Of a stretch of 64,000 bases of DNA, positions 1 through 8,753 are shown in pieces. This DNA is from Dictyoglomus sp. (GTDB taxonomy: Bacteria; Dictyoglomota; Dictyoglomia; Dictyoglomales; Dictyoglomaceae). The stretch spans positions 94,676 to 158,675 of the forward strand of contig JANXBZ010000002.1 of assembly GCA_025060475.1 (NCBI GenBank), read 5' to 3'. The notes under the pieces are model-generated. The model worked only from the letters and a program-made list of their open reading frames with translations. It did not search any database and was not told the DNA's origin. Positions within the stretch are counted from its first letter, which is position 1; each line of letters opens with the position of its first letter. Both the position numbers and the translations under genes were made by a program.

Positions 1-1209
1 AAAATTTTTTCCCCTTAAAATTCCCATATATGTGGATATAAAAAGCAATATCCTTTCTTCTTGTGGAATTTTTAAGAATTGTTCTAAGTTATTTTTGAAC
101 TCCTCTTCTATTTTTATTTTTATGTATTCTGTTATAAAAGGTATGGGAGTTTCTAATATATTTATGGGAATCTTCAATTTTTCCATAAATTTTCTTATAG
201 TTTTATCTTTTATTTTCTTTGTTTTTCCTCTTAGAAGTAAAGATAAATTACAAGAAGTTATACCCAAAATTTTAGATAATTCACTAAGTTTTTCTGCTTT
301 TTTAAGATTTAACAAATATTCTCTTAATTCCTTTGTATTTTCATAGGCTTTACTTTTGATATTAATATTATACTTTTTTGCAAAATCTATAGTGTTTTTG
401 TAGTATTCCCTTGTCCCCCAACCTGAACCTTTTGGTAGACTTTTTTCAAAATAATTTATTATATTTATTGTCTCAAAGATAGATAGATCATTATTAATTT
501 TTTGGACTTCAAGAGAGGTATCCAATAAAAAAAATATATTACTAATATCTTCCCTATACCAACCTGCAAAATATAATGCTTTATTTGATAATTTTAAAGA
601 GAATTTGGGATGCTTCTCTTTGAGATACCATGCAGAGTTATTTAAGCTTAATATGATTCCTGTGGGATGGGGAATGTTTTTTGAAATCTTAAAGCATTCA
701 AAATATAAAGAAATTCCATACCTTAGATTTCTTTTAACTTCCATTCTTGCCTTTGCTAATAATAAGAAAAGATAAGATGATCTATCAAGCTTATATTGTT
801 TACTCCAAAATCTTATCTTTTGAAGATTTAAATCTTCATATTTATGAACAAAGTAGTCAAAAAGGGTAGGGGCGGTTATTTTTCTTGCAAGACTTGGAAT
901 TTTAGCATAATTTTTTCTCAAATCCTGAAATAATCGATCTCCCTCAGGATTATTTAGATTCTTTAAATATAAAATCTTTTCTGAATATAATAAATAAAAG
1001 AGAGTTAGATTTTTCTTACAGTATTTTAAACCTTCTTCTATTTCTTTAAGAGCATTTTTGTAATTTCTTTCCCACTCTAATTTTTGAGCCTTAAAATAAT
1101 GTTTCCATGCTCTATGGATCTTTTTCTCAAGGATAAAATTAAGAAAAGGTTTTGAAAACACTCCATATTTAAAAAGTATATATGCAATATTGGGAACTTT
1201 TCTGTTCAT
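1..1209 (-). CDS. Partial helical-repeat protein with internal Cro/C1-type HTH (C-terminus beyond left edge)
   Basis: An uninterrupted minus-strand frame runs from an ATG at 1209 to the left edge, giving 403 residues with no stop. Residues about 25-63 and 165-200 read like TPR/helical repeats (alternating aromatic and Ala positions, for example WKHYFKAQ and NSAWYLKE). Residues about 304-350 form a convincing Cro/C1-type helix-turn-helix (LSELSKILGIT, then LLLRGKTKKIKDKT). An HTH combined with helical repeats recalls peptide-sensing RRNPP regulators, but those carry the HTH at the N-terminus, whereas here it is internal. No catalytic motif is visible. The function is inferred at most as DNA binding with a protein- or peptide-interacting region. 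The full domain order cannot be judged because the gene is cut. Confidence 0.7.
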   Translation of the reverse strand, partial: MNRKVPNIAYILFKYGVFSKPFLNFILEKKIHRAWKHYFKAQKLEWERNYKNALKEIEEGLKYCKKNLTLFYLLYSEKILYLKNLNNPEGDRLFQDLRKNYAKIPSLARKITAPTLFDYFVHKYEDLNLQKIRFWSKQYKLDRSSYLFLLLAKARMEVKRNLRYGISLYFECFKISKNIPHPTGIILSLNNSAWYLKEKHPKFSLKLSNKALYFAGWYREDISNIFFLLDTSLEVQKINNDLSIFETINIINYFEKSLPKGSGWGTREYYKNTIDFAKKYNINIKSKAYENTKELREYLLNLKKAEKLSELSKILGITSCNLSLLLRGKTKKIKDKTIRKFMEKLKIPINILETPIPFITEYIKIKIEEEFKNNLEQFLKIPQEERILLFISTYMGILRGKNF

Positions 1210-1390
1210 AATAATTTTAATTATATCAGAAAAAATTGTATAAAAAGAAATTTATAAGAATTGAAAAATAAAGAGAAAAAAGAAATTTTTAAATAAGATT
1301 TGATAAGAGATTTTAAAAGGAAAAATTTTGAAAGTCAAATGATTCTTGATAAAGTAAAATCCAGAAAATTATTTGTTTAGGAGGTTAAAA

Positions 1391-1540
1391 ATGAAAAAAA
1401 GAATTTTATCTATAGTTTTAATAATTATCTTATTTCTTTTTAGTATTGCAATAGCAGATCCCAATGAGGCTGATGGGAATCAAACTACAAGTCTTCTGCC
1501 AGTGGTTAAAATAGAAAGGGAGGTTTCTGTAAAAGATTAA
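1391..1540 (+). CDS. Small secreted peptide, 49 aa
   Basis: The ATG at 1391 follows a strong AGGAGG ribosome binding site at 1379-1384. The frame encodes 49 residues: a classic signal peptide (MKKR, then a hydrophobic core, ending SIAIA) and a mature tail of about 28 polar residues beginning DPNEADGNQ and ending REVSVKD. A factor-independent terminator follows within 15 nt, so it is an independent transcription unit. It is divergent from the HTH/helical-repeat gene and directly upstream of a membrane sensor. Nothing in the peptide is recognised. The size and layout resemble Phr/PapR-type export-processed signalling peptides, but that role is inference. Confidence 0.7.
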   Translation: MKKRILSIVLIIILFLFSIAIADPNEADGNQTTSLLPVVKIEREVSVKD

Positions 1541-1554
1541 AAAATTATTCTTAA

Positions 1555-1586
1555 ATGGGGAAGGTTATTCTTCCCCATATTTTTTG
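1555..1586 (+). terminator. Rho-independent terminator after the secreted peptide gene
   Basis: A 9-bp stem ATGGGGAAG/CTTCCCCAT (1555-1563 and 1570-1578) with a 6-nt loop is followed by ATTTTTTG. It ends 8 nt before the next ATG at 1594, so the sensor gene is either expressed by read-through or from a very short leader. Confidence 0.85.
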
Positions 1587-1593
1587 AAAATAA

Positions 1594-3885
1594 ATGAGAA
1601 AAATTATAATTATTTTTTTAAACATACTAATAATATCCTTTCTTTTTGGAGAGACAAATAAAGATTATATCCATATAGCAGGAGATTATAAATTTCCACC
1701 CTTTGAATACTTAGATGAGGATGGAAATGCGAGGGGTTTTTCTGTAGATATTATTAATGAACTTAGTAAAGAGCTTAAAAAAAATGTAGTTATTGAACTT
1801 ATACCATGGGAACAAGCAATTTCTAAACTAAGGAAAAAAGAGGTAGATGGAGTAGCATTGATGAGAATTACTGAGGAAAGAAAAAAGGAATTTGATTTTG
1901 TTCCCTATTTTGAAAATTTTAGCGTCATAGTTGTTTTAAAAGACTCTCCTATACAAAACTTTATGGATTTAAGGGGTAAAAAAATCTCTTGTTTAAATTT
2001 GGATGTTGCTCATAGTTTTCTTTTAAAAGTGGGAGAGGTATTTCCTAAAACTTCTTCTGAAGAAGTATTAAGATCAGTTTTAAACAAAGAAGTATCTGCA
2101 GGAGTTGTTAATTACTATGTGGCAAGATGGATAATAAATAAAAATGATTGGCATGATAAATTAAAAATTCTTTCCGATAAACTTTTTACAAATTATGCAG
2201 GTATAGCTCTTCCCAAAGATAGTCCTTATTTAGATGAAATTCAAAGGGGAATTTCTAAGATTATTAAAAGTCCTGTTTACAATAATCTTATTTTAAAATG
2301 GTTTGGAGAAGAAGTTATCTTAAAGGAAGAAGTAAGAAGAAAAGAAATTTTTAGCCAAATTCTAATTTATATTTCTCTTTTCATTCTGCTACTTCTTTTA
2401 GGAGTTTTTATTAGTAGAAGATATTTAAAAAAAGAAATATATAGACAAATCCTTTACATTAGAAGTCTTTATAATTTTCTAAAGGATACCTTTTCTAAGG
2501 AAATAGAAGAAATAGAAGAAATATATTTTGAAAAAATAAAAGAGATATTTCCTAAGTGTAAAATAAAATATTTTAAAAAAACTAACGGAGATTATTTATT
2601 ATTAAAATCTTATCCCGAAGAGAAAAGTTATTCCCTTAATTTGGAGAGCTTAACAGAAATTCCAGGGGAAAAGTATTTTTTCAAGGACACCAAAAAGGTT
2701 TTTTCCTGTGTTGTAATTGAGGGAGAGACGGAAAAATATAAAGAAGTTTTTCAAATCTTATCTAAGGAGTTTGAAACTCTTCTTTTAAATCTTGAGTCAG
2801 AAAGAAAATTAAAGCAATCTGAAGAATTTTCTAAACTTTTAGATTCTTTTTCTTCTATATATAGGGATAAATCTTTAAACTTAGAAGATTTTCTTAATAG
2901 AATTATAAAATGTTTACAAGGGGATGCAGGATCAATCATGATTTATTTCGAAGAGGAAAAGGTTCTTAAGATAAAGGCGAGTGTGGGTCTTCCTGAGGAA
3001 GTTGTGGAAAAAACGGTATTAAAACTGGGAGAGGGAATTGCAGGGTGGGTTGCTGAGAATAAAGTACCTTTAATTTTAGAAGATGTTTACAAAGATAAGA
3101 GATTTAAAATTATTGAACCTAGAATAAATATTAAATCTTCCATTTCTTATCCCTTAATCCATGAAGGAGAATTAATAGGAGTTTTAAATATAAATAGTTT
3201 TAAAGAATATAGAAAATTTACCGAAGAAAACCTCTTAATAATTGAAAAGATAGCCCCTCTCTTAGCATTAGCTTTATATAAAGAAGAATTAAGAAATAAG
3301 ATAAAAATATTAGATCGAGAAGCATTATTTATATTAGTAGAAGCTATAGATGCAAGGGATCCATATACAGGAGGTCATTCTCGAGGTGTGAGAGATTTTT
3401 CTATGGAGTTAGGGAGGAAAATAGGATTGGATGAGGAAGATTTAAAAAAATTAGAATATGCAAGTTATCTTCATGATGTAGGAAAGATAAAAGTACCTGA
3501 TTTCATATTAAGAAAACCAGGAAGGTTAACTGAAGAAGAATATAATGTGATAAAACTTCATACCATATGGGGAGAGGATATTGTTAAGAATTTTTCAGTT
3601 TTTAAAGGAATTAGTTCCATTATAAGATATCATCATGAAAGATGGGATGGAAAAGGATATCCCGATGGTTTAATAGAGGAAGAAATTCCTCTTTTCTCAA
3701 GAATTATTGCACTATCTGATAGTTTTCAAGCAATGACCTCTTTCAGACCTTACAGAAAAAAACTTACTTTAGAAGAGGCAATAGAAGAAATAAAGATAAA
3801 TAGGGGTAAGCAGTTTGACCCCTATTTATCTGATATATTTATAGAGACAATATTAGAGAAAATGAAAAAGAGTTTAATCCTCTAA
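1594..3885 (+). CDS. Membrane sensor: periplasmic solute-binding domain, GAF, HD-GYP phosphodiesterase
   Basis: 763 residues. Residues 1-19 are a signal peptide or first membrane anchor. About 25-245 is a family-3 bacterial solute-binding domain (PPFEYLDEDG near the start, characteristic of amino-acid binders). A TM helix lies near 256-276, a GAF domain near 415-560 and an HD-GYP domain near 565-755. The HD-GYP signature is intact: H627-D628 with G630-K631, HHE at 680-682 and GYP at 688-690. HD-GYP proteins hydrolyse cyclic di-GMP, so this is probably a one-protein receptor coupling extracytoplasmic ligand binding to second-messenger breakdown. No clear Shine-Dalgarno precedes the ATG, which follows a terminator by 8 nt. 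The 3' end overlaps the convergent GH1 gene by 12 nt. Confidence 0.9.
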   Translation: MRKIIIIFLNILIISFLFGETNKDYIHIAGDYKFPPFEYLDEDGNARGFSVDIINELSKELKKNVVIELIPWEQAISKLRKKEVDGVALMRITEERKKEFDFVPYFENFSVIVVLKDSPIQNFMDLRGKKISCLNLDVAHSFLLKVGEVFPKTSSEEVLRSVLNKEVSAGVVNYYVARWIINKNDWHDKLKILSDKLFTNYAGIALPKDSPYLDEIQRGISKIIKSPVYNNLILKWFGEEVILKEEVRRKEIFSQILIYISLFILLLLLGVFISRRYLKKEIYRQILYIRSLYNFLKDTFSKEIEEIEEIYFEKIKEIFPKCKIKYFKKTNGDYLLLKSYPEEKSYSLNLESLTEIPGEKYFFKDTKKVFSCVVIEGETEKYKEVFQILSKEFETLLLNLESERKLKQSEEFSKLLDSFSSIYRDKSLNLEDFLNRIIKCLQGDAGSIMIYFEEEKVLKIKASVGLPEEVVEKTVLKLGEGIAGWVAENKVPLILEDVYKDKRFKIIEPRINIKSSISYPLIHEGELIGVLNINSFKEYRKFTEENLLIIEKIAPLLALALYKEELRNKIKILDREALFILVEAIDARDPYTGGHSRGVRDFSMELGRKIGLDEEDLKKLEYASYLHDVGKIKVPDFILRKPGRLTEEEYNVIKLHTIWGEDIVKNFSVFKGISSIIRYHHERWDGKGYPDGLIEEEIPLFSRIIALSDSFQAMTSFRPYRKKLTLEEAIEEIKINRGKQFDPYLSDIFIETILEKMKKSLIL

Positions 3886-5217
3886 TCCATTTTGTTCAAT
3901 TACTTTTTTATAAAAATAGGCAGAATCCTTTAAGATTCTCTTTTGGGTTTCATAATCAGTATAAACTATTCCAAATCTTTTACTATAGCCATGAGCCCAT
4001 TCAAAATTATCCATTAAGCTCCAGACAAAATATCCCCTTAAATCTACTCCATCCTTTAATGCATTGTAGGCTTCTTTTATATGTTCCTTTAGGTAATTAA
4101 TTCTTTTTTCGTCTTTTACTTTACTATCCTCTAATAATACATCATTAAATGCGGCTCCATTTTCTGTTATATAAATAGCTTTGGGATAATCTTTTTTAAG
4201 TCTTATTAGGAGTTCATAAAGTCCCTTAGGATATATTTCCCATCCCATTTCTGTTTTTTCTTTTTCTGTGGATACAAATTTAATTCCTAAAAAAGGATTC
4301 TCTGGATCTTTCTTAACAATTGATCTTGTGTAATAATTTACCCCAATAAAGTCAAAGGGAAGATTTATGGTTTTAAAATCGTCAAGAGGGAAATCAAAAG
4401 CCCATTTATTCTTTTCTAATATTTTCCATATATCTTCAGGATATTTCCCATAAAAGAGAGGATCTAAAAACCATCTATTTACAAATCCATCTTGAATCTG
4501 AACTGCTTCCCAATCTTCAGGGATATTTTCTCCGGGATGTATGGGAGAAAGATTTAAAGATATGCCAATTTGTCCTCTAATCCTATTCTCAAAAAAAGAT
4601 TGAACAGCTAAGCCATGAGCTAAAAGAAGATTATGGCTTGCAATAAAAGCTCCTTTCATGTCTCTTTTTCCTGGAGCATGAACTCCAAAGCCATAACCTA
4701 AAAAGGCATGAACCCAAGGTTCATTTAGAGTAATCCAAATAATATCGTATTCTTTGAAGGTTTTAAACATAAAGTTTGCATATTCAGAAAAGTATTTTGA
4801 GGTATCTCTATTCAACCACCCTCCTTTATTCTCTAAGGCTTGGGGAAGATCCCAATGATAAAGGGTTATAGCAGGTTTAATATTTTTTGATAATAAGGTT
4901 TCTATAAGTTCTCTATAAAAATTAAGACCTTTTAGATTTAAAGATCCCTTTCCTTCAGGAAAAATTCTTGCCCAAGATATGGAAAAACGATAAGCATTTA
5001 GACCAATAAATTCCATAATTTCTACATCTTCTTTCCATCTATGATAGTGATCACATGCTATATCTCCATTTTGATTTTGATAAATAGTTCCAGGGGTGTG
5101 AGTGAATCTATCCCATACTGTCTCTCCCTTTCCATCTTCATAGACTCCTCCTTCAATTTGATAAGATGCTGTCGCTGTTCCCCATAAAAATCCCTTCGGA
5201 AAGATATATTTTGCCAA
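3874..5217 (-). CDS. bglA: Beta-glucosidase, glycoside hydrolase family 1
   Basis: A GH1 retaining beta-glycosidase of about 447 residues, the normal family length, with no signal peptide, so cytoplasmic. It begins KYIFPKGFLWGTATASYQIEG. The acid/base motif TLNEP is near residue 165 and the nucleophile motif ITENG near residue 350. A GTG at 5226 would overlap the Shine-Dalgarno GGAGGTGA itself, so I place the start at the TTG codon at 5217, 4 nt after that site. Family enzymes hydrolyse cellobiose, other beta-glucosides and often beta-galactosides. The ribosome binding site overlaps the TGA of a decayed upstream frame, suggesting former translational coupling. Confidence 0.93.
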   Translation of the reverse strand: MAKYIFPKGFLWGTATASYQIEGGVYEDGKGETVWDRFTHTPGTIYQNQNGDIACDHYHRWKEDVEIMEFIGLNAYRFSISWARIFPEGKGSLNLKGLNFYRELIETLLSKNIKPAITLYHWDLPQALENKGGWLNRDTSKYFSEYANFMFKTFKEYDIIWITLNEPWVHAFLGYGFGVHAPGKRDMKGAFIASHNLLLAHGLAVQSFFENRIRGQIGISLNLSPIHPGENIPEDWEAVQIQDGFVNRWFLDPLFYGKYPEDIWKILEKNKWAFDFPLDDFKTINLPFDFIGVNYYTRSIVKKDPENPFLGIKFVSTEKEKTEMGWEIYPKGLYELLIRLKKDYPKAIYITENGAAFNDVLLEDSKVKDEKRINYLKEHIKEAYNALKDGVDLRGYFVWSLMDNFEWAHGYSKRFGIVYTDYETQKRILKDSAYFYKKVIEQNGLED

Positions 5218-5222
5218 AAATA

Positions 5223-5455
5223 TCACCTCCAGTTTTTTAAAACTTTCTCTCTCTTAAGGGTAAAATCAGGCAAGACAGAAGATATTAATTTAGGGGATAT
5301 ATCACTAATTCTAGAAAAACTAATGTTGTGTCTCCTTTTATTTCTCTCCTGTTCTATAAATCTTTATCAAATAAAAATTTAGGGAAGTAGGTATAAAGTT
5401 TTTTAAGTTTTATTCTATCTAAATCTCCTACTTCCCCGATAAGAAGTTTTACTTA
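5223..5455 (-). pseudogene. Possible decayed gene remnant between tRNA-Asn and the GH1 gene
   Basis: Two adjoining minus-strand frames without start codons read like protein: about 30 codons ending YTYFPKFLFDKDL and a stop near 5355, then in a second frame about 45 codons ending LPDFTLKREKVLKNWR, with a TGA at 5225-5223 embedded in the GH1 ribosome binding site. That arrangement is expected if an upstream operon gene was lost by frameshift and truncation. I do not recognise the protein. A 10-bp inverted repeat (GGGAAGTAGG at 5382-5391, complement at 5427-5436) also lies here. The alternative is chance open frame in AT-rich leader DNA. Confidence 0.35.
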
Positions 5456-5462
5456 AAAAAAC

Positions 5463-5537
5463 TGGCTCCTCGGGCAGGATTCGAACCTGCAACCCGCCGG
5501 TTAACAGCCGGCCGCTCTACCGTTGAGCTACCGAGGA
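5463..5537 (-). tRNA. tRNA-Asn (GTT)
   Basis: The reverse strand folds as a tRNA: acceptor stem TCCTCGG/CCGAGGA, T-arm GGTTCGAATCC, anticodon GTT in the CTGTTAA loop, and an encoded CCA 3' end. The GTT anticodon reads AAC/AAU, so Asn. It is much more GC-rich than its surroundings, as expected for a thermophile tRNA. Confidence 0.95.
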
Positions 5538-5604
5538 GCGATTTTGATAAAATTATATATAAGAGTCTGGAAAAAATCAATACTATTGAGTTAAAATAAA
5601 ATTA

Positions 5605-6144
5605 ATGAGAGATAAAAAAATATATCTTGTTCCCATAGGAAAGGTTAGAATTGAAATTTTAGAGTATTTAAAGGAAAACTTATCCTTAATTTTTCCATAT
5701 TTTTTTGAAGTAAGCGATGAAATCTCAATTCCTGAAAATAGTTTGAATGTAAAAAGAAATCAATATTTTTCTCCGTTATTTTTAGAAAAGCTCTCTAAAT
5801 TAGAACTAGAGCAAGCCTTTAAAATTCTCGGAATAACAGAAGTAGACTTATATGTTCCAGATTTAAATTATATTTTTGGTCAAGCAAAGATTAGAGGTAG
5901 AGAGGCTTTGATTAGTTTAGCTCGTTTAAACAATACTTTTTATGGATTACCTGAGAATATAAAACTTTTGAAGGAAAGAGCAATAAAAGAAGCTGTGCAT
6001 GAGTTAGGCCATACCTTTGGTCTTGAGCATTGTTCCAATCCTAAATGTGTTATGTTTTTTTCTAACAGCTTAAAAGATACTGATCATAAGAAAGAAAAAT
6101 TTTGTAATCGTTGTTCCTCTCTTATTTCTCAGTTTTTTACATAG
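5605..6144 (+). CDS. amzA: Archaemetzincin-type zinc metalloprotease (M54)
   Basis: 179 residues, the usual archaemetzincin length. The active-site motif is H132-E-L-G-H136-x5-H142-C, followed by C148-V-M150 and a C-terminal CNRC pair. Together these form the extended HExxHxxGxxHCx4CxM signature with two structural zinc-binding cysteine pairs that defines family M54. No signal peptide is visible, so it is probably cytoplasmic. The family is mostly archaeal and sporadic in bacteria, and its physiological substrate is unknown. It overlaps the convergent beta-mannosidase by 8 nt. The ATG at 5605 lacks an obvious ribosome binding site. Confidence 0.9.
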   Translation: MRDKKIYLVPIGKVRIEILEYLKENLSLIFPYFFEVSDEISIPENSLNVKRNQYFSPLFLEKLSKLELEQAFKILGITEVDLYVPDLNYIFGQAKIRGREALISLARLNNTFYGLPENIKLLKERAIKEAVHELGHTFGLEHCSNPKCVMFFSNSLKDTDHKKEKFCNRCSSLISQFFT

Positions 6145-8572
6145 CTTTCTCTAATTTAATCTCGTTAAAGCTCTTAATCTTTAAATTTTTCTCAATGTAA
6201 TCTAAATCATGAATAGTTTTAAAGTAAATAGAATATTCCTCTTTGGGATAGAGATTAAAATAATTATCCTCCCATTCTGTATTATCTAGTTCTAGAGCAA
6301 GCCACAAAACAATATTATTCGATTCGAATTTTATTCTGTAATTTTCTCCTTCTTTTTCAATTTTATAAAGTACTTTTGCTTGGGGTAAATTGATATGTTT
6401 AAATTCTTTAAAGAAATATTCGTTTCTATCTATTAAATTTCCATTCTTAGAAAATAGGTTTACTTTCAAAAATTCTTTATTTGGATCAGGGTTTAATTTT
6501 GAAAGAGAATAGAGCTTAACACTAGAGTTAGATGGAATCCTTATCTCTAAATCGTAGTTTCTCCTTTTTTCACCTATAAAGGATAAAAGTTGAATGTTTA
6601 ATTTCCCTTCAAAATCTTCTAGGGTATCATTCACCCCAAAAATTATTAGCTCCTTTTCTTTTTCTTCTATATTTACTTTTATTGGTTTAAAAGCTCTTTT
6701 TACAAAATAATATGAGGGTTTTTCCCTTTTATAATAATCTATAATGCTCCATGAAATCACAGGCCAACAGTCATTCCATTGCCATATTAATGTTCCTGCT
6801 GTGTCAAATTTATTATTTCTCCAATGTTCTATTCCAGTTTTTAAGGCTAAACCTTGATTTATTTGAGCAAGATATATATACTCTTCCATATCTGAGGTAA
6901 TCTTAAAATGTTCCGCAAGAAATCTAATTATTCTTTCTGTTCCTTGAGTTTGTTTATTATGAAATTCTATTTCTTCACTTTGAGGATAATATTCCTCAGG
7001 AGATGTTATAAATTTCATTATTGTATCTTTATGGGGAGGAGCTTGAAATCCAAATTCACTTATAAATCTCCCATTATCCTTCAGATATTCCTTGTAATCT
7101 GACCAACCAGACCATACAGACCAGCTGTGCCTATCTCCCTCTTTTTCACTATTAGGATCTTTTCCTCCAAAGGGACTACTAGGCCAGTAGGGTCTTGTCA
7201 TATCCAATCTTGCGCATACGTCGGGAAGGATTTTGTGGTATATGCTCTCACCCCAGAATCTTTCTCTTTCTCCCCACCATTTTGCATGATAACCCCAATC
7301 ATTTTCATTATTTCCACACCATAAAACAATAGATGGATGATTTCTTAGCTTTTTAATTATAATTTCTGCTTCTTCTCTTATTTTTTCTAAGAATTCATCA
7401 CTTTCAGGATACTCTCCACAAGAAAACATAAAATCTTGCCATATCATAATTCCCATTTCATCACAAAGATCATAAAAGATATCTTTTTCGTAGATTCCTC
7501 CTCCCCAAACCCTAATCATATTTACTCCTATATCTTTAGCTTTTTTAAGAAGAATTCTGTAATCCTCATCTTTCACTCTTGGAAGAAAAGAATCACAAGG
7601 AATCCAATTAACTCCTTTTGCGAATATAGGGATATTATTTATATAAAAAATAAAGCTATCTTTCTCCTCCCTTTGGGTTATTAGATCTACCTTCCTTATT
7701 GCGAACTTTTGCTCCTTTCTATCTAAGATTACTCCGTTTTGATCTACTAACGCTAATTGGAGAGTATATATAGGTTGAGGTCCATAACCATTAGGATACC
7801 AGAGTTTAGGGTTAGAAATGGTCAATGGAATCTTTATAAATACCTTTCCTTCTGGAAGAGTTAATCTTAACTTTTTTTCAAGAACTATTTTTTCAATGGA
7901 AATTCTTAGTGGGACATCAAGGGTAGAGTTTTCCATTAATTCTATCTCCAATTCCAAGTTTATCTGAGCTCTGTCCTCCATAATTCCTACAGGAATCCAT
8001 ATATCTTTTATCCTTGCTTTTCTCCATCCTCTTAGATATACATCTCTAAAGATCCCTGAAGTTGCAAGTCTTGGACCCCAATCCCATCCAAAAGAATATT
8101 GTGCTTTTCTTCCAAAAACTCTATAAGGGTAAAAAGCTCCTTTTAGAGGGGGATAATTTTGGGCCTTCTCTTCTAAAACCCTTGATGGAGAATAAAAATA
8201 CACTTCTAAGGTATTTTCTCCCTCTTTTAAATAAGGTTTAATTTCAAAATTCCATGGAATAAACATGTTATCTGTTTCTCCGATTTTATGTCCATTTAAA
8301 TATATTTCAGTAAAGGTGTCTAAGCCTTCGAAAGAAAGTTCAATTGAAGGATAGTCTAAGAATTCTTTATGTATTTCAAATTTTTTTTGATAAATCCAAT
8401 CCTTTTCTTCTACCCAACTTACTTTATTCTCATTCTTTCCTATAAAAGGGTCAGGAATTAAATTATTTTCCATTAAGTCTAAATGAATACATCCAGGGAC
8501 CTTTCCTTTATACCATTTATTTTCCTTCGATTCCCTAAAAAGCCAAATCCCAGAAAGACTTATCTTTTCCAT
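6137..8572 (-). CDS. Beta-mannosidase, glycoside hydrolase family 2
   Basis: 811 residues, typical of GH2 beta-mannosidases. N-terminal sugar-binding jelly-roll (GIWLFRESKENKWYKGKVPG), immunoglobulin-like domain, then a TIM barrel carrying the acid/base motif CGNNE near residue 422 and the nucleophile motif ISEFG near residue 505. No signal peptide, so it acts on imported manno-oligosaccharides. It starts at an ATG with AGGGAGGG upstream. The 33-residue basic protein gene lies 39 nt upstream on the same strand. A role in mannan or glucomannan breakdown fits the GH130 gene at 46080. Confidence 0.93.
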   Translation of the reverse strand: MEKISLSGIWLFRESKENKWYKGKVPGCIHLDLMENNLIPDPFIGKNENKVSWVEEKDWIYQKKFEIHKEFLDYPSIELSFEGLDTFTEIYLNGHKIGETDNMFIPWNFEIKPYLKEGENTLEVYFYSPSRVLEEKAQNYPPLKGAFYPYRVFGRKAQYSFGWDWGPRLATSGIFRDVYLRGWRKARIKDIWIPVGIMEDRAQINLELEIELMENSTLDVPLRISIEKIVLEKKLRLTLPEGKVFIKIPLTISNPKLWYPNGYGPQPIYTLQLALVDQNGVILDRKEQKFAIRKVDLITQREEKDSFIFYINNIPIFAKGVNWIPCDSFLPRVKDEDYRILLKKAKDIGVNMIRVWGGGIYEKDIFYDLCDEMGIMIWQDFMFSCGEYPESDEFLEKIREEAEIIIKKLRNHPSIVLWCGNNENDWGYHAKWWGERERFWGESIYHKILPDVCARLDMTRPYWPSSPFGGKDPNSEKEGDRHSWSVWSGWSDYKEYLKDNGRFISEFGFQAPPHKDTIMKFITSPEEYYPQSEEIEFHNKQTQGTERIIRFLAEHFKITSDMEEYIYLAQINQGLALKTGIEHWRNNKFDTAGTLIWQWNDCWPVISWSIIDYYKREKPSYYFVKRAFKPIKVNIEEKEKELIIFGVNDTLEDFEGKLNIQLLSFIGEKRRNYDLEIRIPSNSSVKLYSLSKLNPDPNKEFLKVNLFSKNGNLIDRNEYFFKEFKHINLPQAKVLYKIEKEGENYRIKFESNNIVLWLALELDNTEWEDNYFNLYPKEEYSIYFKTIHDLDYIEKNLKIKSFNEIKLEKAM

Positions 8573-8611
8573 TTAGTCCCTCCCTTAGTTATAATAAAAT
8601 TATTATATCAA

Positions 8612-8713
8612 TTATTTTGATGCCTTCAATTGTTGAGCAAGTTTTTTCTTTCTTCTTTTTTCTCTTGCTTTTCTTCTTTTTCTTTTTTCTCTAACTCTCC
8701 ATTGTCTTCCCAT
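8612..8713 (-). CDS. Very basic 33-residue protein
   Basis: A good ribosome binding site (GGGAGGT) precedes an ATG at 8713. The 33-residue product is almost entirely Lys/Arg-rich (KRKRRKAREKRRKKK in the middle), with a single Trp and a C-terminal LAQQLKASK. Such composition matches tiny ribosome- or RNA-associated proteins (compare Thermus Thx and the mS38/COX24-like bacterial proteins), but I see no diagnostic motif and treat that as a guess. The strong translation signal and clean stop argue that it is a real gene. Confidence 0.65.
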   Translation of the reverse strand: MGRQWRVREKRKRRKAREKRRKKKLAQQLKASK

Positions 8714-8753
8714 ATTTACCTCCCTAATACAAAGATTATATAAATCGTCAAAT

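Noticed and set aside
32..346. Plus-strand frame of about 100 codons at the left edge
   Set aside because: It is antisense to the continuous 403-residue minus-strand protein and has only low-complexity hydrophobic composition.
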